Source: Ferruginibacter sp. (GTDB lineage: Bacteria; Bacteroidota; Bacteroidia; Chitinophagales; Chitinophagaceae). Taken from it: DNA of 60,268 bases. The notes beneath the pieces are model-generated. The model worked only from the letters and a program-made list of their open reading frames with translations. It was not told where the DNA came from and did no database searches. The stretch lies in the NCBI GenBank assembly GCA_014379905.1, contig JACMKX010000038.1:1-60268 (forward strand), read 5' to 3'. The translations under genes and the position numbers were made by a program. The stretch's first letter is position 1. Each line of letters opens with the position of its first letter. Positions 8,041 to 17,356 of this stretch are shown here, in pieces.

Positions 8041-8628
8041 ATGCAAAATCTTTTACAAATCATTGCAGGAATTATTGGATTTATTACCTACTGTTTTCTT
8101 TGTTTTAAAATCTTAAAAAGTAAAGCCGAACAAAATTTTGCAGCATTTTTACTATGGGCAATTTTAAGTATTATAACCACCATCACTGTTTCTATTGAGG
8201 AAGGCAATTACTGGCTTTCGCTGGGCAATGTGTTGGGTGAAACAGCAATTGCAATTTTACTTATTGTCAAAAAGAAAATTGCATGGAAGTGGATAGAAAC
8301 TTTAACTGCTTTATTGGTGATAATTTGTTTAGTGATCTGGTTTTTTGCTGGTGAAAAGGCAGCCATTGTTTCATCCAGTTTAGCAACAATAATAGCCAGT
8401 GTTCCGCAAATGGCAAGTACTTACAAGAAACCCTCACAAACGCCTACTGGTATTTATGTTTCGTTTTTACTGGCAAATCTGTTATCACTTTATGCAGGAA
8501 AATCGTGGACAATTGAAGAGCGTTTTTATCCGGCTTCGGCAGTAGTTATATGTTTAGTAATTGCGATTTTTTCAATTAAAGCGTTTTATAAACCTTTTGG
8601 ATTTAGAATTATAAAAAAATCCAGTTAA
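8041..8628 (+). CDS. Small multi-spanning membrane protein, PQ-loop-like
   Basis: A 195-residue, strongly hydrophobic protein with about six or seven predicted membrane segments (for example LLQIIAGIIGFITYCFLCF, AFLLWAILSIITTITV and VIICLVIWFFAG). The segment ASVPQMASTYKKPSQTPTGI followed by a hydrophobic helix resembles the PQ-loop repeat of SWEET/PQ-loop transporters, where a PQ pair precedes a basic loop. Only one clear PQ motif is present, so the assignment is weak. The role is unknown. It lies between degenerate genes. Confidence 0.55.
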   Translation: MQNLLQIIAGIIGFITYCFLCFKILKSKAEQNFAAFLLWAILSIITTITVSIEEGNYWLSLGNVLGETAIAILLIVKKKIAWKWIETLTALLVIICLVIWFFAGEKAAIVSSSLATIIASVPQMASTYKKPSQTPTGIYVSFLLANLLSLYAGKSWTIEERFYPASAVVICLVIAIFSIKAFYKPFGFRIIKKSS

Positions 8629-8655
8629 TGTAACTGGCAATAAATAATAAAAATT

Positions 8656-9078
8656 ATGCGAAAAATAAGCTTAAAACTAGCAATTACACTGGACGGTTTC
8701 ATTGAAAAACCAAACGCTGAAATGGATTGGCTTGTCAGGGATGAAGAAACCGATTTTGGCGACATCCATACCGAAATTTTGAGTGATAAAGACATTATCT
8801 TTTATGGAAGAATAAGCTATGACAAATGGGGAAACTTTCACCCTGACGGAAATGAAAGTCAAAAAACGAAAGACGCATACAACCTAATGCACAGTAAGCA
8901 AAAGTATGTTTTTTCAAAGACAAAAAAAGATGATACTCGCAGTAGCCAGTGTTTTGTGCGGACACAAACCACGGCCCAGCCTCGGTCAGTGTCCGCACAG
9001 GCCACCGCATTAAACAGGGGCGACAATTTGGGATGCACCCCATCACTAAGACAATGTGGATGCAAAATCAGCTATTAA
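8656..9078 (+). pseudogene. Second RibD/DHFR-like gene, truncated at its 3' end
   Basis: The first 92 or so residues match the family: ISLKLAITLDGFIEKPNAEM, KDIIFYGRISYDKWGNF, and a helix ending KYVFSKTKKDD. At about base 8934 the homology stops. The remaining 48 codons are GC-rich and composed of Thr, Gln, Arg and Cys, read through an inverted-repeat element. The whole NADPH-binding half (the equivalent of GSGSIVSQL in the gene at 6496) is missing. The product could not fold as a reductase. Confidence 0.7.
8935..9066. repeat. GC-rich element with 11-bp inverted repeat interrupting a gene
   Basis: TGTGCGGACAC at 8955-8965 is the exact reverse complement of GTGTCCGCACA at 8989-8999, separated by 23 GC-rich bases. 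The surrounding 130 bases are clearly richer in G+C than both flanks. The element begins where the RibD/DHFR-like reading frame loses homology and ends just before the converging LacI gene. It could be a mobile or recombination-derived element, or a bidirectional terminator hairpin. I do not recognise its family. Confidence 0.5.
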
Positions 9079-9091
9079 GCTTTATCAACTA

Positions 9092-10120
9092 TTATCTTTT
9101 TCTAATTGTTGATTTCCTCACTACCAATTCTGTTTCTAAAATAATTTTCTCAAATGCATCCACCGGCTTTTTACTTTCGATAAGCCTGATTAAAAGTTCT
9201 GCTGCCATTTTTCCCATTTCAAATGCTGGTTGCCGAATCGTAGTTAAAGGTGGTGCGATAATTTGCGGGGCACTGAAATTACTAAAACCTGCAACAGCAA
9301 TTTTTTCGGGGATGGCAATATTTTTATTATGCAGGATGGTTATTGTGTTAATAGTTATTCTGTCTGAAGCAGTCATTATTGCATCTGGTGATTTTTCTAA
9401 TTTCAATAATTCATCCACAGCTTTTTCAGTTTCTTCTATCAGCATTCCACCATGTAAACAATGTTTTACCAATTCTTCGTCAAAGGGAACGTTATATTCT
9501 GCCAGTGCTTTTTTATACCCTTCCAGTCTTTCAATTGCAATCGAAAGTTCAGGCGAGCTGGTTATATGTGCAATTTTTTTGTACCCGTTTTCAAGTAAAT
9601 GCTTAGTAAGGTTGTAGGAGCCTCCACAATTATCAGCAACTACCTTATGTGTTTCAAATAATGCTGATATCCTGTCAAAAAAAACAACTGGCGTTCCGGA
9701 CAGATGTGTTTCTTTCAAAAGTTCAACACTGTTTGATGTAGAGCATAGTGATACTAATAAACCATCAACCGACCTGGAAATCAGATTCTCCATTTGTTTT
9801 AATTCATTTTCCGGTGATTCCAAACTTTGCGTAATCATAACCTGGTAATTTTTTTCATACCCAATTGATTCTATGCCATCAAGTACCTCTGAAAAAAAAC
9901 TATTTGAAATATTTGAAACTAAAACACCAATGCTCCTGGTGCGGTTGTTACGTAAACTTTGAGCTGCTAAATTGGGCTTGTATTTTATCTTGTCAGCATA
10001 CGCTTTAACTCTATTCCTGGTTTCTTCGCTTATCCGGTAGTTATCTTTTAAAGCCCGGGATACAGTGGAGTAGGAGAGGCCTAATGCTGATGCGATATCT
10101 TTTAGTTTGGTAGCTGACAT
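9092..10120 (-). CDS. LacI-family transcriptional regulator (divergent, first)
   Basis: A 342-residue LacI/GalR regulator. The HTH and hinge occupy residues 1-60 (KLKDIASALGLSYSTVSRAL, then YKPNLAAQSLRNNRTRSIGV). A periplasmic-binding-protein-like sensor domain follows, with GTPVVFFDRI, LLENGYKKIAHITS, EGYKKAL and VAGFSNF. The ending TTIRQPAFEMGKMAAELLI is the usual C-terminus. It is transcribed away from the second LacI gene. The shared intergenic region carries CG-centred palindromes, so auto- and cross-regulation is likely. It is inferred to control the polysaccharide locus in response to a sugar or sugar phosphate. Confidence 0.92.
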   Translation of the reverse strand: MSATKLKDIASALGLSYSTVSRALKDNYRISEETRNRVKAYADKIKYKPNLAAQSLRNNRTRSIGVLVSNISNSFFSEVLDGIESIGYEKNYQVMITQSLESPENELKQMENLISRSVDGLLVSLCSTSNSVELLKETHLSGTPVVFFDRISALFETHKVVADNCGGSYNLTKHLLENGYKKIAHITSSPELSIAIERLEGYKKALAEYNVPFDEELVKHCLHGGMLIEETEKAVDELLKLEKSPDAIMTASDRITINTITILHNKNIAIPEKIAVAGFSNFSAPQIIAPPLTTIRQPAFEMGKMAAELLIRLIESKKPVDAFEKIILETELVVRKSTIRKR

Positions 10121-10190
10121 ATAATTAATTAATCTGAATAATTATTCACTAAGCGGTTATTACGGGTAGTTATTGCTAAGATCATAATAA

Positions 10191-10212
10191 TTTGTGAAAA
10201 CGTTTGCACAAA
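10191..10212. promoter_or_regulatory. LacI-family operator (22-bp near-perfect palindrome)
   Basis: The site reads TTTGTG-a-AAACGTTT-g-CACAAA. Every position pairs except one base in each half. The central CG flanked by AAA/TTT is the classic LacI/GalR operator core. It lies about 70 bases upstream of the minus-strand LacI gene and upstream of the plus-strand one. Confidence 0.75.
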
Positions 10213-10232
10213 TAAAATCACCGGAATCATTT

Positions 10233-10302
10233 GCTGAATCGATTTATTTGATTTTCTTTATGAAAGAAATAAATCGATTTAGCAGTTCAGCCAAACGATT
10301 TA
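10233..10302. promoter_or_regulatory. Inverted repeat with further CG-centred palindromes
   Basis: Arms 10233-10249 and 10267-10283 (core AATCGATTTATTT) are complementary over 17 positions with one mismatch, around a 17-base loop that itself contains CTTT-atg-AAAG. Each arm contains a CG-centred palindrome: AATCGATT at 10237-10244 and the perfect 12-mer TAAATCGATTTA at 10270-10281. A looser half-match, AAACGATTT, follows near 10294. These are plausible second binding sites for one of the two LacI proteins, or a transcript hairpin. Confidence 0.5.
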
Positions 10303-10456
10303 AGGAGAAAACAGATTATAATAGAAACGAACCTTGCTATTTTAAAGCCTCGATGCTTTGATACCTCATGCAGGTATTATAGTTTTAGCCGATTCGCTTC
10401 TTTTTTATATCATTTATTTTTTATCTATTTTATTCCTGATCAAAAAAAATAATTGT

Positions 10457-11509
10457 TTGAAAAAGAAAATATCGATACACGATCTTGCCAGGGAGTTGAA
10501 AATTTCAGCAACTACCATCTCTTTTGTATTAAATGGCAAAGCAACTGAAAAACGCATCAGCAGCGAAGTAGAAACAAAAATACTTGAGTATATACAAAAG
10601 GTTGGCTACAAGCCTAACCTGGTTGCCCAAAGTTTACGCACCGGCAAAAGCAAGATCATTGCAATGCTGGTAGAAAGTATCGATGATTCCTTTTTTGCCA
10701 GCATTGCCAAAGTGATAGAAGTAACGGCTTACAAGCTTGGGTACAAAGTGTTTTTCGCAAGCACAGAGAACGAAACAGAAAAAGCAAAACAACTGATCAG
10801 GTTATTTAGGGACAGGCAGGTAGATGGATTTATTATTGCTCCGCCTCCCGGCATTGAAAAAGAAATTACGGCCTTACTGGAAGATAATTGCCCGGTTATT
10901 CTCTTCGACAGGCATCTACCAACCATTACAACAACCAATGTATTAATAGACAACTTTGATGGCGCATTTAGTGCGACCAATCACTTATTTGAGAATGGCT
11001 TCAAAAAAATCGCCTTCGTTACCCTTGATTCTACTCAGTCTCAAATGCAGGCAAGATTAGATGGCTATCAAAAAGCAATTAAACAGGCAGGCACTGTTTC
11101 TAAAATTTTAAAACTTTCCTACAACCTGCTTCATACCGAAATAAGTGAAAAAATAAAAGAGTTTTTACAAAAAAACAAACAGCTTGATGCGGTTTTGTTT
11201 GCTACAAACTATTTAGCGCTGGGCGGTGTTGACGCTATTAACCAACTGAATTTAAAAGTTCCCGAAAACCTTGCTATTATTGCCTTTGACGACGATCTGA
11301 TCTTTCAGTTGTTATCTCCTTCAGTTACCGCTGTGGCACAGCCGGTTCAGGAAATGTCCGAAGAGGTAATCAAACAATTGATGAAAAGCCTGGCTGTTGA
11401 AGACCAGTCAGCCCAACAAAAAGAAACCATCATTTTAAAAACAAAACTAATAGTGAGAAAATCAGCAATAAATTTTTCTTCTGTTAAGAACTTAAGGACG
11501 GCAGGCTAA
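10457..11509 (+). CDS. LacI-family transcriptional regulator (divergent, second)
   Basis: A 350-residue protein. The frame is open from 10358, but residues before ISIHDLARELKISATTISFV would form an odd hydrophobic extension, so the TTG at 10457 just before the HTH is preferred. There is no ATG near the HTH. The HTH (about 4-25) and hinge (GYKPNLVAQSLRTGKSKIIA) are followed by the sensor domain, with DGFIIAPPPGIEKEI, PVILFDRHLP, LFENGFKKIAFVTL and AIIAFDDDLIF. It differs from its divergent neighbour, for example in recognition-helix residues (TTISFVLN versus STVSRALK), so it may bind a different operator. It is the gene closest to the locus start. Confidence 0.88.
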   Translation: MKKKISIHDLARELKISATTISFVLNGKATEKRISSEVETKILEYIQKVGYKPNLVAQSLRTGKSKIIAMLVESIDDSFFASIAKVIEVTAYKLGYKVFFASTENETEKAKQLIRLFRDRQVDGFIIAPPPGIEKEITALLEDNCPVILFDRHLPTITTTNVLIDNFDGAFSATNHLFENGFKKIAFVTLDSTQSQMQARLDGYQKAIKQAGTVSKILKLSYNLLHTEISEKIKEFLQKNKQLDAVLFATNYLALGGVDAINQLNLKVPENLAIIAFDDDLIFQLLSPSVTAVAQPVQEMSEEVIKQLMKSLAVEDQSAQQKETIILKTKLIVRKSAINFSSVKNLRTAG

Positions 11510-11706
11510 ACACATTAAAATAATTAGCTAACCCAGGCCCCTGGTCGGGAAAAGTTGTGATGAGAAGATAATTTGCTGATACGAAAACCAGGGAAATCAA
11601 TCACGTTTTATTCTTCACAAAACACAATTAAAGATCCACACAGGTATGCGGTACAAGGGAGTGACACAACGATGATCACCATGGCTGCTTCCTGGTTCGG
11701 ACAACA

Positions 11707-11714
11707 AAACGTTT
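11707..11714. promoter_or_regulatory. Operator-like AAACGTTT upstream of the first susC
   Basis: This perfect 8-mer palindrome is identical to the core of the operator at 10191-10212 and lies 68 bases upstream of the susC ATG. The flanking bases are not symmetrical. It is a candidate target for one of the two LacI regulators. Confidence 0.45.
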
Positions 11715-11781
11715 GACACTTTTTTATCCTCCCTAACATAACCGAAACACCTAACAATTATTAACGATTTAAAAAAAATGT

Positions 11782-14700
11782 ATGAAACAAACTACTGCTG
11801 CAAAAAGTACAATGTGCATATTTCAGGTGCTTAAAGAACAGGTAATTCTTTATAAAAAGGCGCTTGTTATTTTTTGTACGTCTTTCATTTTCCTGACGGC
11901 ATTTAATTCAGCAACGGCTCAAACAAAAACAGTTTCCGGAGTTGTAAAGAACGAGGCCGGACAGGTGTTAGCCGGGGCTACCGTTAAAGTTAAAAATTCT
12001 GGTACCGCAACCAAAACGGATGAAAATGGAAACTACAAGATCAGCGTTCCTTCAGATAATGCCGTGCTGGTAATTACTTATGTTGGCTTGCAGGCGGTAG
12101 AACGGGTGGTGGGGAGCAATAGTGTAGTGGATGTTTCATTTACTGTGGCAAATACGGATTTAGGGGAAGTTGTTGTGGTAGGATATGGGACACAAAAGAA
12201 AGCGACACTTACAGGTTCTGTTGCAACAGTAAATGCGAAAACATTCCAGGACAGGGGCCCTGTAGCAAGCCCATTGGCGGCATTACAGGGACAAGTGCCA
12301 GGAGTTACTGTTACAAGAAGTTCATCTCAGCCAGGCAGAGAGGGATGGAATTTTCAAATAAGGGGAGCATCATCCATAAACAATACAGAACCGTTGGTAA
12401 TAGTAGATGGTATCCCTGTTCCCGGTTTAAGTGCTTTAAATTCATTTAACCCTTTGGATATTGAAACCGTAAGTTTTTTAAAAGATGCTGCAGCAGCTAT
12501 TTACGGCTCAAGAGCTGCCGGCGGGGTAGTATTGGTAACAACAAAAAGAGCTAAAAAGGGAAAAGCTGTAATTGAATATAATGGTTCGGTTTCTCAAAAA
12601 AAGGTAGGGTTGCTGCCAACTCTTACCGATGCCAAAGGCTGGGGGCCTATGATAGATGAGGCGAGAACAGGCGATGGTTTTTTGCCCACGGATATATGGG
12701 TAAAATATTCAAGGCTTTTTAAGTATGCCACCGCTAACAATATAGAGATAATGACTTTAGCCCAGGCACAGGCAGCGCTTACAACTTTAGGGCTTGACCC
12801 TGCTGGTTTTTTTACCGATGTAAAAGACTTTCCTTTTTTTGGCGGCACAGAGCAAAGCGTATTGTGGGGTGATGCAACGTCGTCTGAACATCAGTTAAGT
12901 ATCTCTTCAAGAGGTGATAATGCGGGATACCGTTTGTCATTTGGATACCTGAAAGATGGCAGCCTGCTGCAGCCCGGGAATAATTCTAACAAGCGTTATA
13001 ATATCAGGTTAACACACGACTATAATTTTTCACCGAGGTTAAAGCTGGAAAGCAATATTTCATTAGAGAAAAATAATATTACGCAGCCATACAGGTTAGG
13101 CGATATACTGAATAACGGAAACCAGCCTGGCAAGCCTTTAAGCGGATTGGGTTTAACAGGACTACCATATATCTGGGGATCAGGAATTGGCAATGCAAGT
13201 GTAAATGCAATAGCAGATTTTGGTGGTGATAATAAAGAACTGAACACAAGGTTAAACACCAGTTTCAATCTTACTTATAAAATTTCTAACGACCTTAAAC
13301 TGGTAGGCGCTGCCGGGTACTACCTGTTAAATACAGATTACCGTTCGCAGGAAAATATTATTCCCTGGTACGATTATGCAGGAACCACTAATGTTTCCAA
13401 TCTTCCGGCCCGGAGCTCTTATCAACGTGGCAATAAAAAGGAAGATAATTATTCTTTAAATGGCTATGCGGAATACTCAAAAAAAATTGGCCAGGATCAT
13501 GATTTGAAAGCGATGGCAGGCGGCCAGTACGAAAGGTTTGAATACAATCGGTTTATTGGTAAAACACTGGATGTAATCACAGGGGTGCCACCTTCTTTAA
13601 GCCTTGGTACAGGCGATGCAACTTCTAAAACTGTTGCAGAGGCCCAGTTTCACACTGCATTGGCCGGTTACTTTGGCAGGTTTAACTATAGCTATAAAAG
13701 CAAATATCTTTTTGAAGCGAATGCCCGATATGATGGTTCGTCAAAATTTATACAGGATAGCCGCTGGAAATTTTTCTACGGATTTTTAGCGGGCTGGCGT
13801 ATAAGTGAAGAAAACTTTATGAAGGATGTAAACTTTATAAGTGACCTTAAACTCCGGGCTTCCTGGGGAGCTTCAGGAAACCAAAGCGGTATTGGTAATT
13901 ACGATTACATACAATTCTTAAATGTTACTTCAACAACGGGGCAGGGCAGTAGCGGGTTTCCAATATTGGGCACGGCACCGGTAGTAAGGGTTTCGCCAAC
14001 AGGTACGCTGGTTGCCCTCGACAGGACATGGGAAAAATTAGAAACCTCGAACATAGGCCTTGACTTTACTGTGCTTAAACACCGCCTTGCAGGCAGTTTT
14101 GACTATTTTGTAAAAAGGAATAATAACATGCTGCTGAACAGAACCTTTCCCGCAGTATTGGGCGCCAGTGCACCGCAGGGTAACAATGGTAAATTAAAAA
14201 CTTGGGGATGGGACCTGGGATTGAACTGGAGCGATAAAATCGGTCAGTTAACATACCACATTGGCGGTAATATTTCTGATAACCAAAATAAACTCATTGA
14301 TTTTGGCGGGCAAACAATTATTGGCAGCGGCAACAGGGGATATAATACAGCCGTGCAGGGTTATGCTATCGGAACTTATTTTGGATTGGTTTATGCAGGC
14401 AGGATACAATCGCAGAAAGAACTGGACGACTACAAATTACTGGTGCCAAATAATAATATAGGCATCCCGTCGGGTACCGCAACCGCCCAGGCCAACAACC
14501 GGCTTGCCTTAGGCGATAATATGTTTAAAGATGTAAACGGCGACGGCAAGCTCACCTTCCCCGAAGATGCGGTTGATTTGGGAAGGGATGACCCAAGGTT
14601 CACCTATTCATTAAACGGCGGTGTGGAGTGGAAAGGTTTTGACCTGGGCTTTATATTTCAGGGCATAGGCGAAAGAACGATCATAAGGGATGGTAACTGG

Positions 14701-15120
14701 AGGATCCCTGCTGCGGTAATCTTCCAGGCTCAAAACCAGGCTTTCGTTGACAAATGGTGGACAGCAACAAGAACAGATGCCGCCTTGCCCAGGATCTCCA
14801 CCACAGGAACAATTAATAATTACAATTATTTTCAATCAGACTGGATAGCTGAAAACGGCGCCTACCTCAGGTTGAAAAACCTGGTGGTTGGTTATACATT
14901 GCCACGCAGCATTACTCAAAGGGCAAAGATTGACAGGTTGCGCATTTATTTTTCTGGCAACGATTTATGGGAATCATCAAAGATCAAAGACGGATGGGAC
15001 CCTGAAACCACCAGGTCTGTTGGCAACACCGGCGACGCCGAGAATAACAACATAACTACTTTCAGCCAGCGTTATCCCTTCTACCGTTATTTAACCTTTG
15101 GTGTAAACCTTACTTTCTAA
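11782..15120 (+). CDS. SusC/RagA-family TonB-linked outer-membrane transporter (first)
   Basis: A 1112-residue outer-membrane protein. A long N-terminal signal region ends near SATAQ (about 47). A carboxypeptidase-regulatory-like domain follows (TVSGVVKNEAGQVLAGATVK), then the SusC box GEVVVVGYGTQKKATLTGSV (about 128-147). Next come the plug (GVTVTRSSSQPGREGWNFQIRG and AAAIYGSRAAGGVVLVTTK) and a large beta-barrel ending in an aromatic residue (FGVNLTF). SusC proteins import oligosaccharides with their SusD lid, powered by TonB. The gene follows the LacI pair and an AAACGTTT site, and its SusD partner starts 18 bases after its stop. Confidence 0.95.
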   Translation: MKQTTAAKSTMCIFQVLKEQVILYKKALVIFCTSFIFLTAFNSATAQTKTVSGVVKNEAGQVLAGATVKVKNSGTATKTDENGNYKISVPSDNAVLVITYVGLQAVERVVGSNSVVDVSFTVANTDLGEVVVVGYGTQKKATLTGSVATVNAKTFQDRGPVASPLAALQGQVPGVTVTRSSSQPGREGWNFQIRGASSINNTEPLVIVDGIPVPGLSALNSFNPLDIETVSFLKDAAAAIYGSRAAGGVVLVTTKRAKKGKAVIEYNGSVSQKKVGLLPTLTDAKGWGPMIDEARTGDGFLPTDIWVKYSRLFKYATANNIEIMTLAQAQAALTTLGLDPAGFFTDVKDFPFFGGTEQSVLWGDATSSEHQLSISSRGDNAGYRLSFGYLKDGSLLQPGNNSNKRYNIRLTHDYNFSPRLKLESNISLEKNNITQPYRLGDILNNGNQPGKPLSGLGLTGLPYIWGSGIGNASVNAIADFGGDNKELNTRLNTSFNLTYKISNDLKLVGAAGYYLLNTDYRSQENIIPWYDYAGTTNVSNLPARSSYQRGNKKEDNYSLNGYAEYSKKIGQDHDLKAMAGGQYERFEYNRFIGKTLDVITGVPPSLSLGTGDATSKTVAEAQFHTALAGYFGRFNYSYKSKYLFEANARYDGSSKFIQDSRWKFFYGFLAGWRISEENFMKDVNFISDLKLRASWGASGNQSGIGNYDYIQFLNVTSTTGQGSSGFPILGTAPVVRVSPTGTLVALDRTWEKLETSNIGLDFTVLKHRLAGSFDYFVKRNNNMLLNRTFPAVLGASAPQGNNGKLKTWGWDLGLNWSDKIGQLTYHIGGNISDNQNKLIDFGGQTIIGSGNRGYNTAVQGYAIGTYFGLVYAGRIQSQKELDDYKLLVPNNNIGIPSGTATAQANNRLALGDNMFKDVNGDGKLTFPEDAVDLGRDDPRFTYSLNGGVEWKGFDLGFIFQGIGERTIIRDGNWRIPAAVIFQAQNQAFVDKWWTATRTDAALPRISTTGTINNYNYFQSDWIAENGAYLRLKNLVVGYTLPRSITQRAKIDRLRIYFSGNDLWESSKIKDGWDPETTRSVGNTGDAENNNITTFSQRYPFYRYLTFGVNLTF

Positions 15121-15138
15121 TTCACAAAAAAAAATCAA

Positions 15139-16866
15139 ATGAAACAACGTATTCAAAAATATATACTACTGGTTGCAATTGCATTTACCCTGCTGCACGT
15201 TGGCTGCACCAAGTCTGTAGATCTTCAGCCCGTCAACGAACTATCCGACGCCAGTTTTTGGAAAAGCCCCGATCAGTTTAAGCTGGCAGCAAATGAGTTT
15301 TACAGTTACCTTGTTAGTTTTGGTAATGTACTGTATGATGGCCCGCATTCAGATATCCGCGGCGATTTAACTACCTATCGCAGCCCGTTCAGCAATGGTA
15401 CCAACGCATTGTCCTCAACAGATGGCAACTGGAATTTTAGCAGGGTCAGGGCAGTAAATTATCTACTGGACAGGGCTGCCTCTTATCCTGCTCCCGCGGA
15501 TATTGCCCGGTATGTTGCTGAAGCCAAATTCTTTAGGGCCTATCTGTATTTCGATTTATTACAGTTGTACGGCCAGGTACCCATTGTTGATAAAGTACTG
15601 TCTATAAATTCTCCTGAATTAATGGCGCCAAGAAATACAAGGGATGAGGTAGTGGATTTTATTGTAAAAAATCTTGAAGAGGCTATTGCCGTATTGCCGC
15701 CTGAAAATGCAATTCTCGCCCCCGATAAAGGCCGCATAAGTAAAGGTGCCGCACAGGCATTTTTAGGAAGGGTGGCTTTGTATGAAGGTACCTGGCAAAA
15801 ATTCAGGGCCGGCAACACAAGGGCCAATGCCTTGCTTGATAAATCTGTTGCAAACAGCGATGCAGTGCTTACCGGAAACCTCTACCAGTTGTTTGCCCCT
15901 GCTGTGCTGGGCGATTCTGCGCAGAAATATCTCTTCATCCTGGAAGATGAAAAATCCAATCCTGCAGGTATAAATAAATCTGCCAACAAAGAATACATTC
16001 TGGCTAACCGTTATTCTTTTACACAAAGGCAGGTACGTAATAATGTTACCCATACCTGGTTGGGTGCCGGTACTACAAAAAAATTCGCCGACATGTTCCT
16101 TTGCCAGGATGGATTGCCTGTAGAAAAGTCGCCTTTATTCCAGGGCTATGCGCAAACACGGTCAGAGTATATAAACAGGGATAACCGCATGCGTTATACC
16201 ATGATGATAGATTCAAGTTATTACTGGGATAATGAACTCCCCGGCTCCAGGATAACCTGGGCAAGCGATGCTGCGGATATTGCCGGCTCGAGGGGAAGGC
16301 ATAATGCCGCAACAGGAACCGGCTATCAAACACAAAAGTGGGGAAGCGAGAGAAGGCTGCAGGATAATGAAGAAGGCTACGACTGGCCGGTGATACGCCT
16401 GGCAGAAGTTCAGTTGAATTATGCCGAAGCGGTGTTTGAAAGAAATGGCATCATCAGCGATGCGGATTTAGATAAATCATTAAATCTTGTTCGCAACAGG
16501 GTTAACAAAACAATGCCTAAACTAAGTAATGCCCTGGTAACCGCTAATGGCCTTAATATGCGTACAGAGATACGGAGAGAAAGAAATATTGAATTATTTC
16601 TTGAAGGGTTTAGAGTGGATGATTTAAAAAGATGGAAGACTGCAGAAACAGAAATGCCCATGAATATACTTGGCATAAAATGGACTGGCACCCGCTGGCA
16701 AACCCGTTGGGTGGTAAGTGGCAATTCACCTTATCCGGTTGATGCAAATGGTAATTTAATTTTTGAAGGCAGCAGGGTGTGGGCGCAAAAAAATTATTTG
16801 TTGCCAGCTCCAACACAGCAGATACAATTGAATCCTAACCTGGCTCCTAACAATCCAGGTTGGTAA
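15139..16866 (+). CDS. SusD/RagB-family surface glycan-binding lipoprotein (first)
   Basis: A 575-residue lipoprotein. The lipobox LHVGC gives the lipidated cysteine C23. SusD features include DASFWKSPDQFKLAANEFY near the N-terminus, AEAKFFRAYLYFDLLQLYG (the TPR-like helical core), RLAEVQLNYAEAVFERNG, and the late motif IRRERNIELFLEGFRVDDLK. The C-terminus NPNLAPNNPGW is typical. It forms the lid over the SusC at 11782 and binds the target glycan at the cell surface. The length is normal for the family. Confidence 0.95.
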   Translation: MKQRIQKYILLVAIAFTLLHVGCTKSVDLQPVNELSDASFWKSPDQFKLAANEFYSYLVSFGNVLYDGPHSDIRGDLTTYRSPFSNGTNALSSTDGNWNFSRVRAVNYLLDRAASYPAPADIARYVAEAKFFRAYLYFDLLQLYGQVPIVDKVLSINSPELMAPRNTRDEVVDFIVKNLEEAIAVLPPENAILAPDKGRISKGAAQAFLGRVALYEGTWQKFRAGNTRANALLDKSVANSDAVLTGNLYQLFAPAVLGDSAQKYLFILEDEKSNPAGINKSANKEYILANRYSFTQRQVRNNVTHTWLGAGTTKKFADMFLCQDGLPVEKSPLFQGYAQTRSEYINRDNRMRYTMMIDSSYYWDNELPGSRITWASDAADIAGSRGRHNAATGTGYQTQKWGSERRLQDNEEGYDWPVIRLAEVQLNYAEAVFERNGIISDADLDKSLNLVRNRVNKTMPKLSNALVTANGLNMRTEIRRERNIELFLEGFRVDDLKRWKTAETEMPMNILGIKWTGTRWQTRWVVSGNSPYPVDANGNLIFEGSRVWAQKNYLLPAPTQQIQLNPNLAPNNPGW

Positions 16867-17356
16867 ACTGATAAAAAATAAACACGGGCAGACTTTTTTT
16901 ATGATAGCGATAAACAAAGCAGGTGGTTCTGCGCCTGTTCGTATTTTTTGTTCTTTTTTTTATTTGTTGCAGTGCCTGAGGCTTAAAGAAGGGAGTTGCA
17001 GTTTTGTTGTCTGAACAAAGCAGCAGCCATGGGTCTCATCCTAAGACGAGATTGTGTCATATCGCTCCCGTGTGGGATTTTGTTTGCTGCCCGCGACTTG
17101 CAGTGCCGGCTTCGGCATCCCGATGGTACACATGAATCGGAACTTATACGGCATTACCAGGTGAATCTTTAATTGTGTTACAGGTAAACAGCAGCGTATT
17201 ATTGGAATAAAGGAAGAGGATAACTATTGAAGTAATTAGCGCCTGGGCACATGAACTGATTGGCAAATTGTTAATCACAAAATTTACACTCATTTTTTTT
17301 AAAAAATCCCTGGTTTCCCCTTGTCGGGTATAATTATTTAAAATCAATTTTTTGGA
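16867..17356. other. 490-bp non-coding gap between SusD and the first lyase
   Basis: No gene is seen. The start contains pyrimidine-rich runs (after 16895 and around 16950-16965). Short hairpins occur further on, including TGCCG-GCTT-CGGCA near 17104-17117 and TCCC-GTGT-GGGA. The gap may hold a partial terminator for the first susCD and a second promoter for the enzymes that follow, but no clear TTTG / TAnnTTTG pair was found. Confidence 0.4.

Noticed and set aside
8949..9617. 222-codon + strand ORF overlapping the first LacI gene
   Set aside because: It is mostly antisense to an unambiguous LacI-family gene and has no family features of its own.
10358..10456. Hydrophobic N-terminal extension of the second LacI protein
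   Set aside because: LacI-family HTH domains are at the extreme N-terminus; a membrane-like segment before it is implausible.
17035..17120. Structured GC-rich segment considered as a small RNA or tRNA
   Set aside because: There are only short hairpins, no cloverleaf and no conserved TTCGANNC loop. Nothing can be supported.
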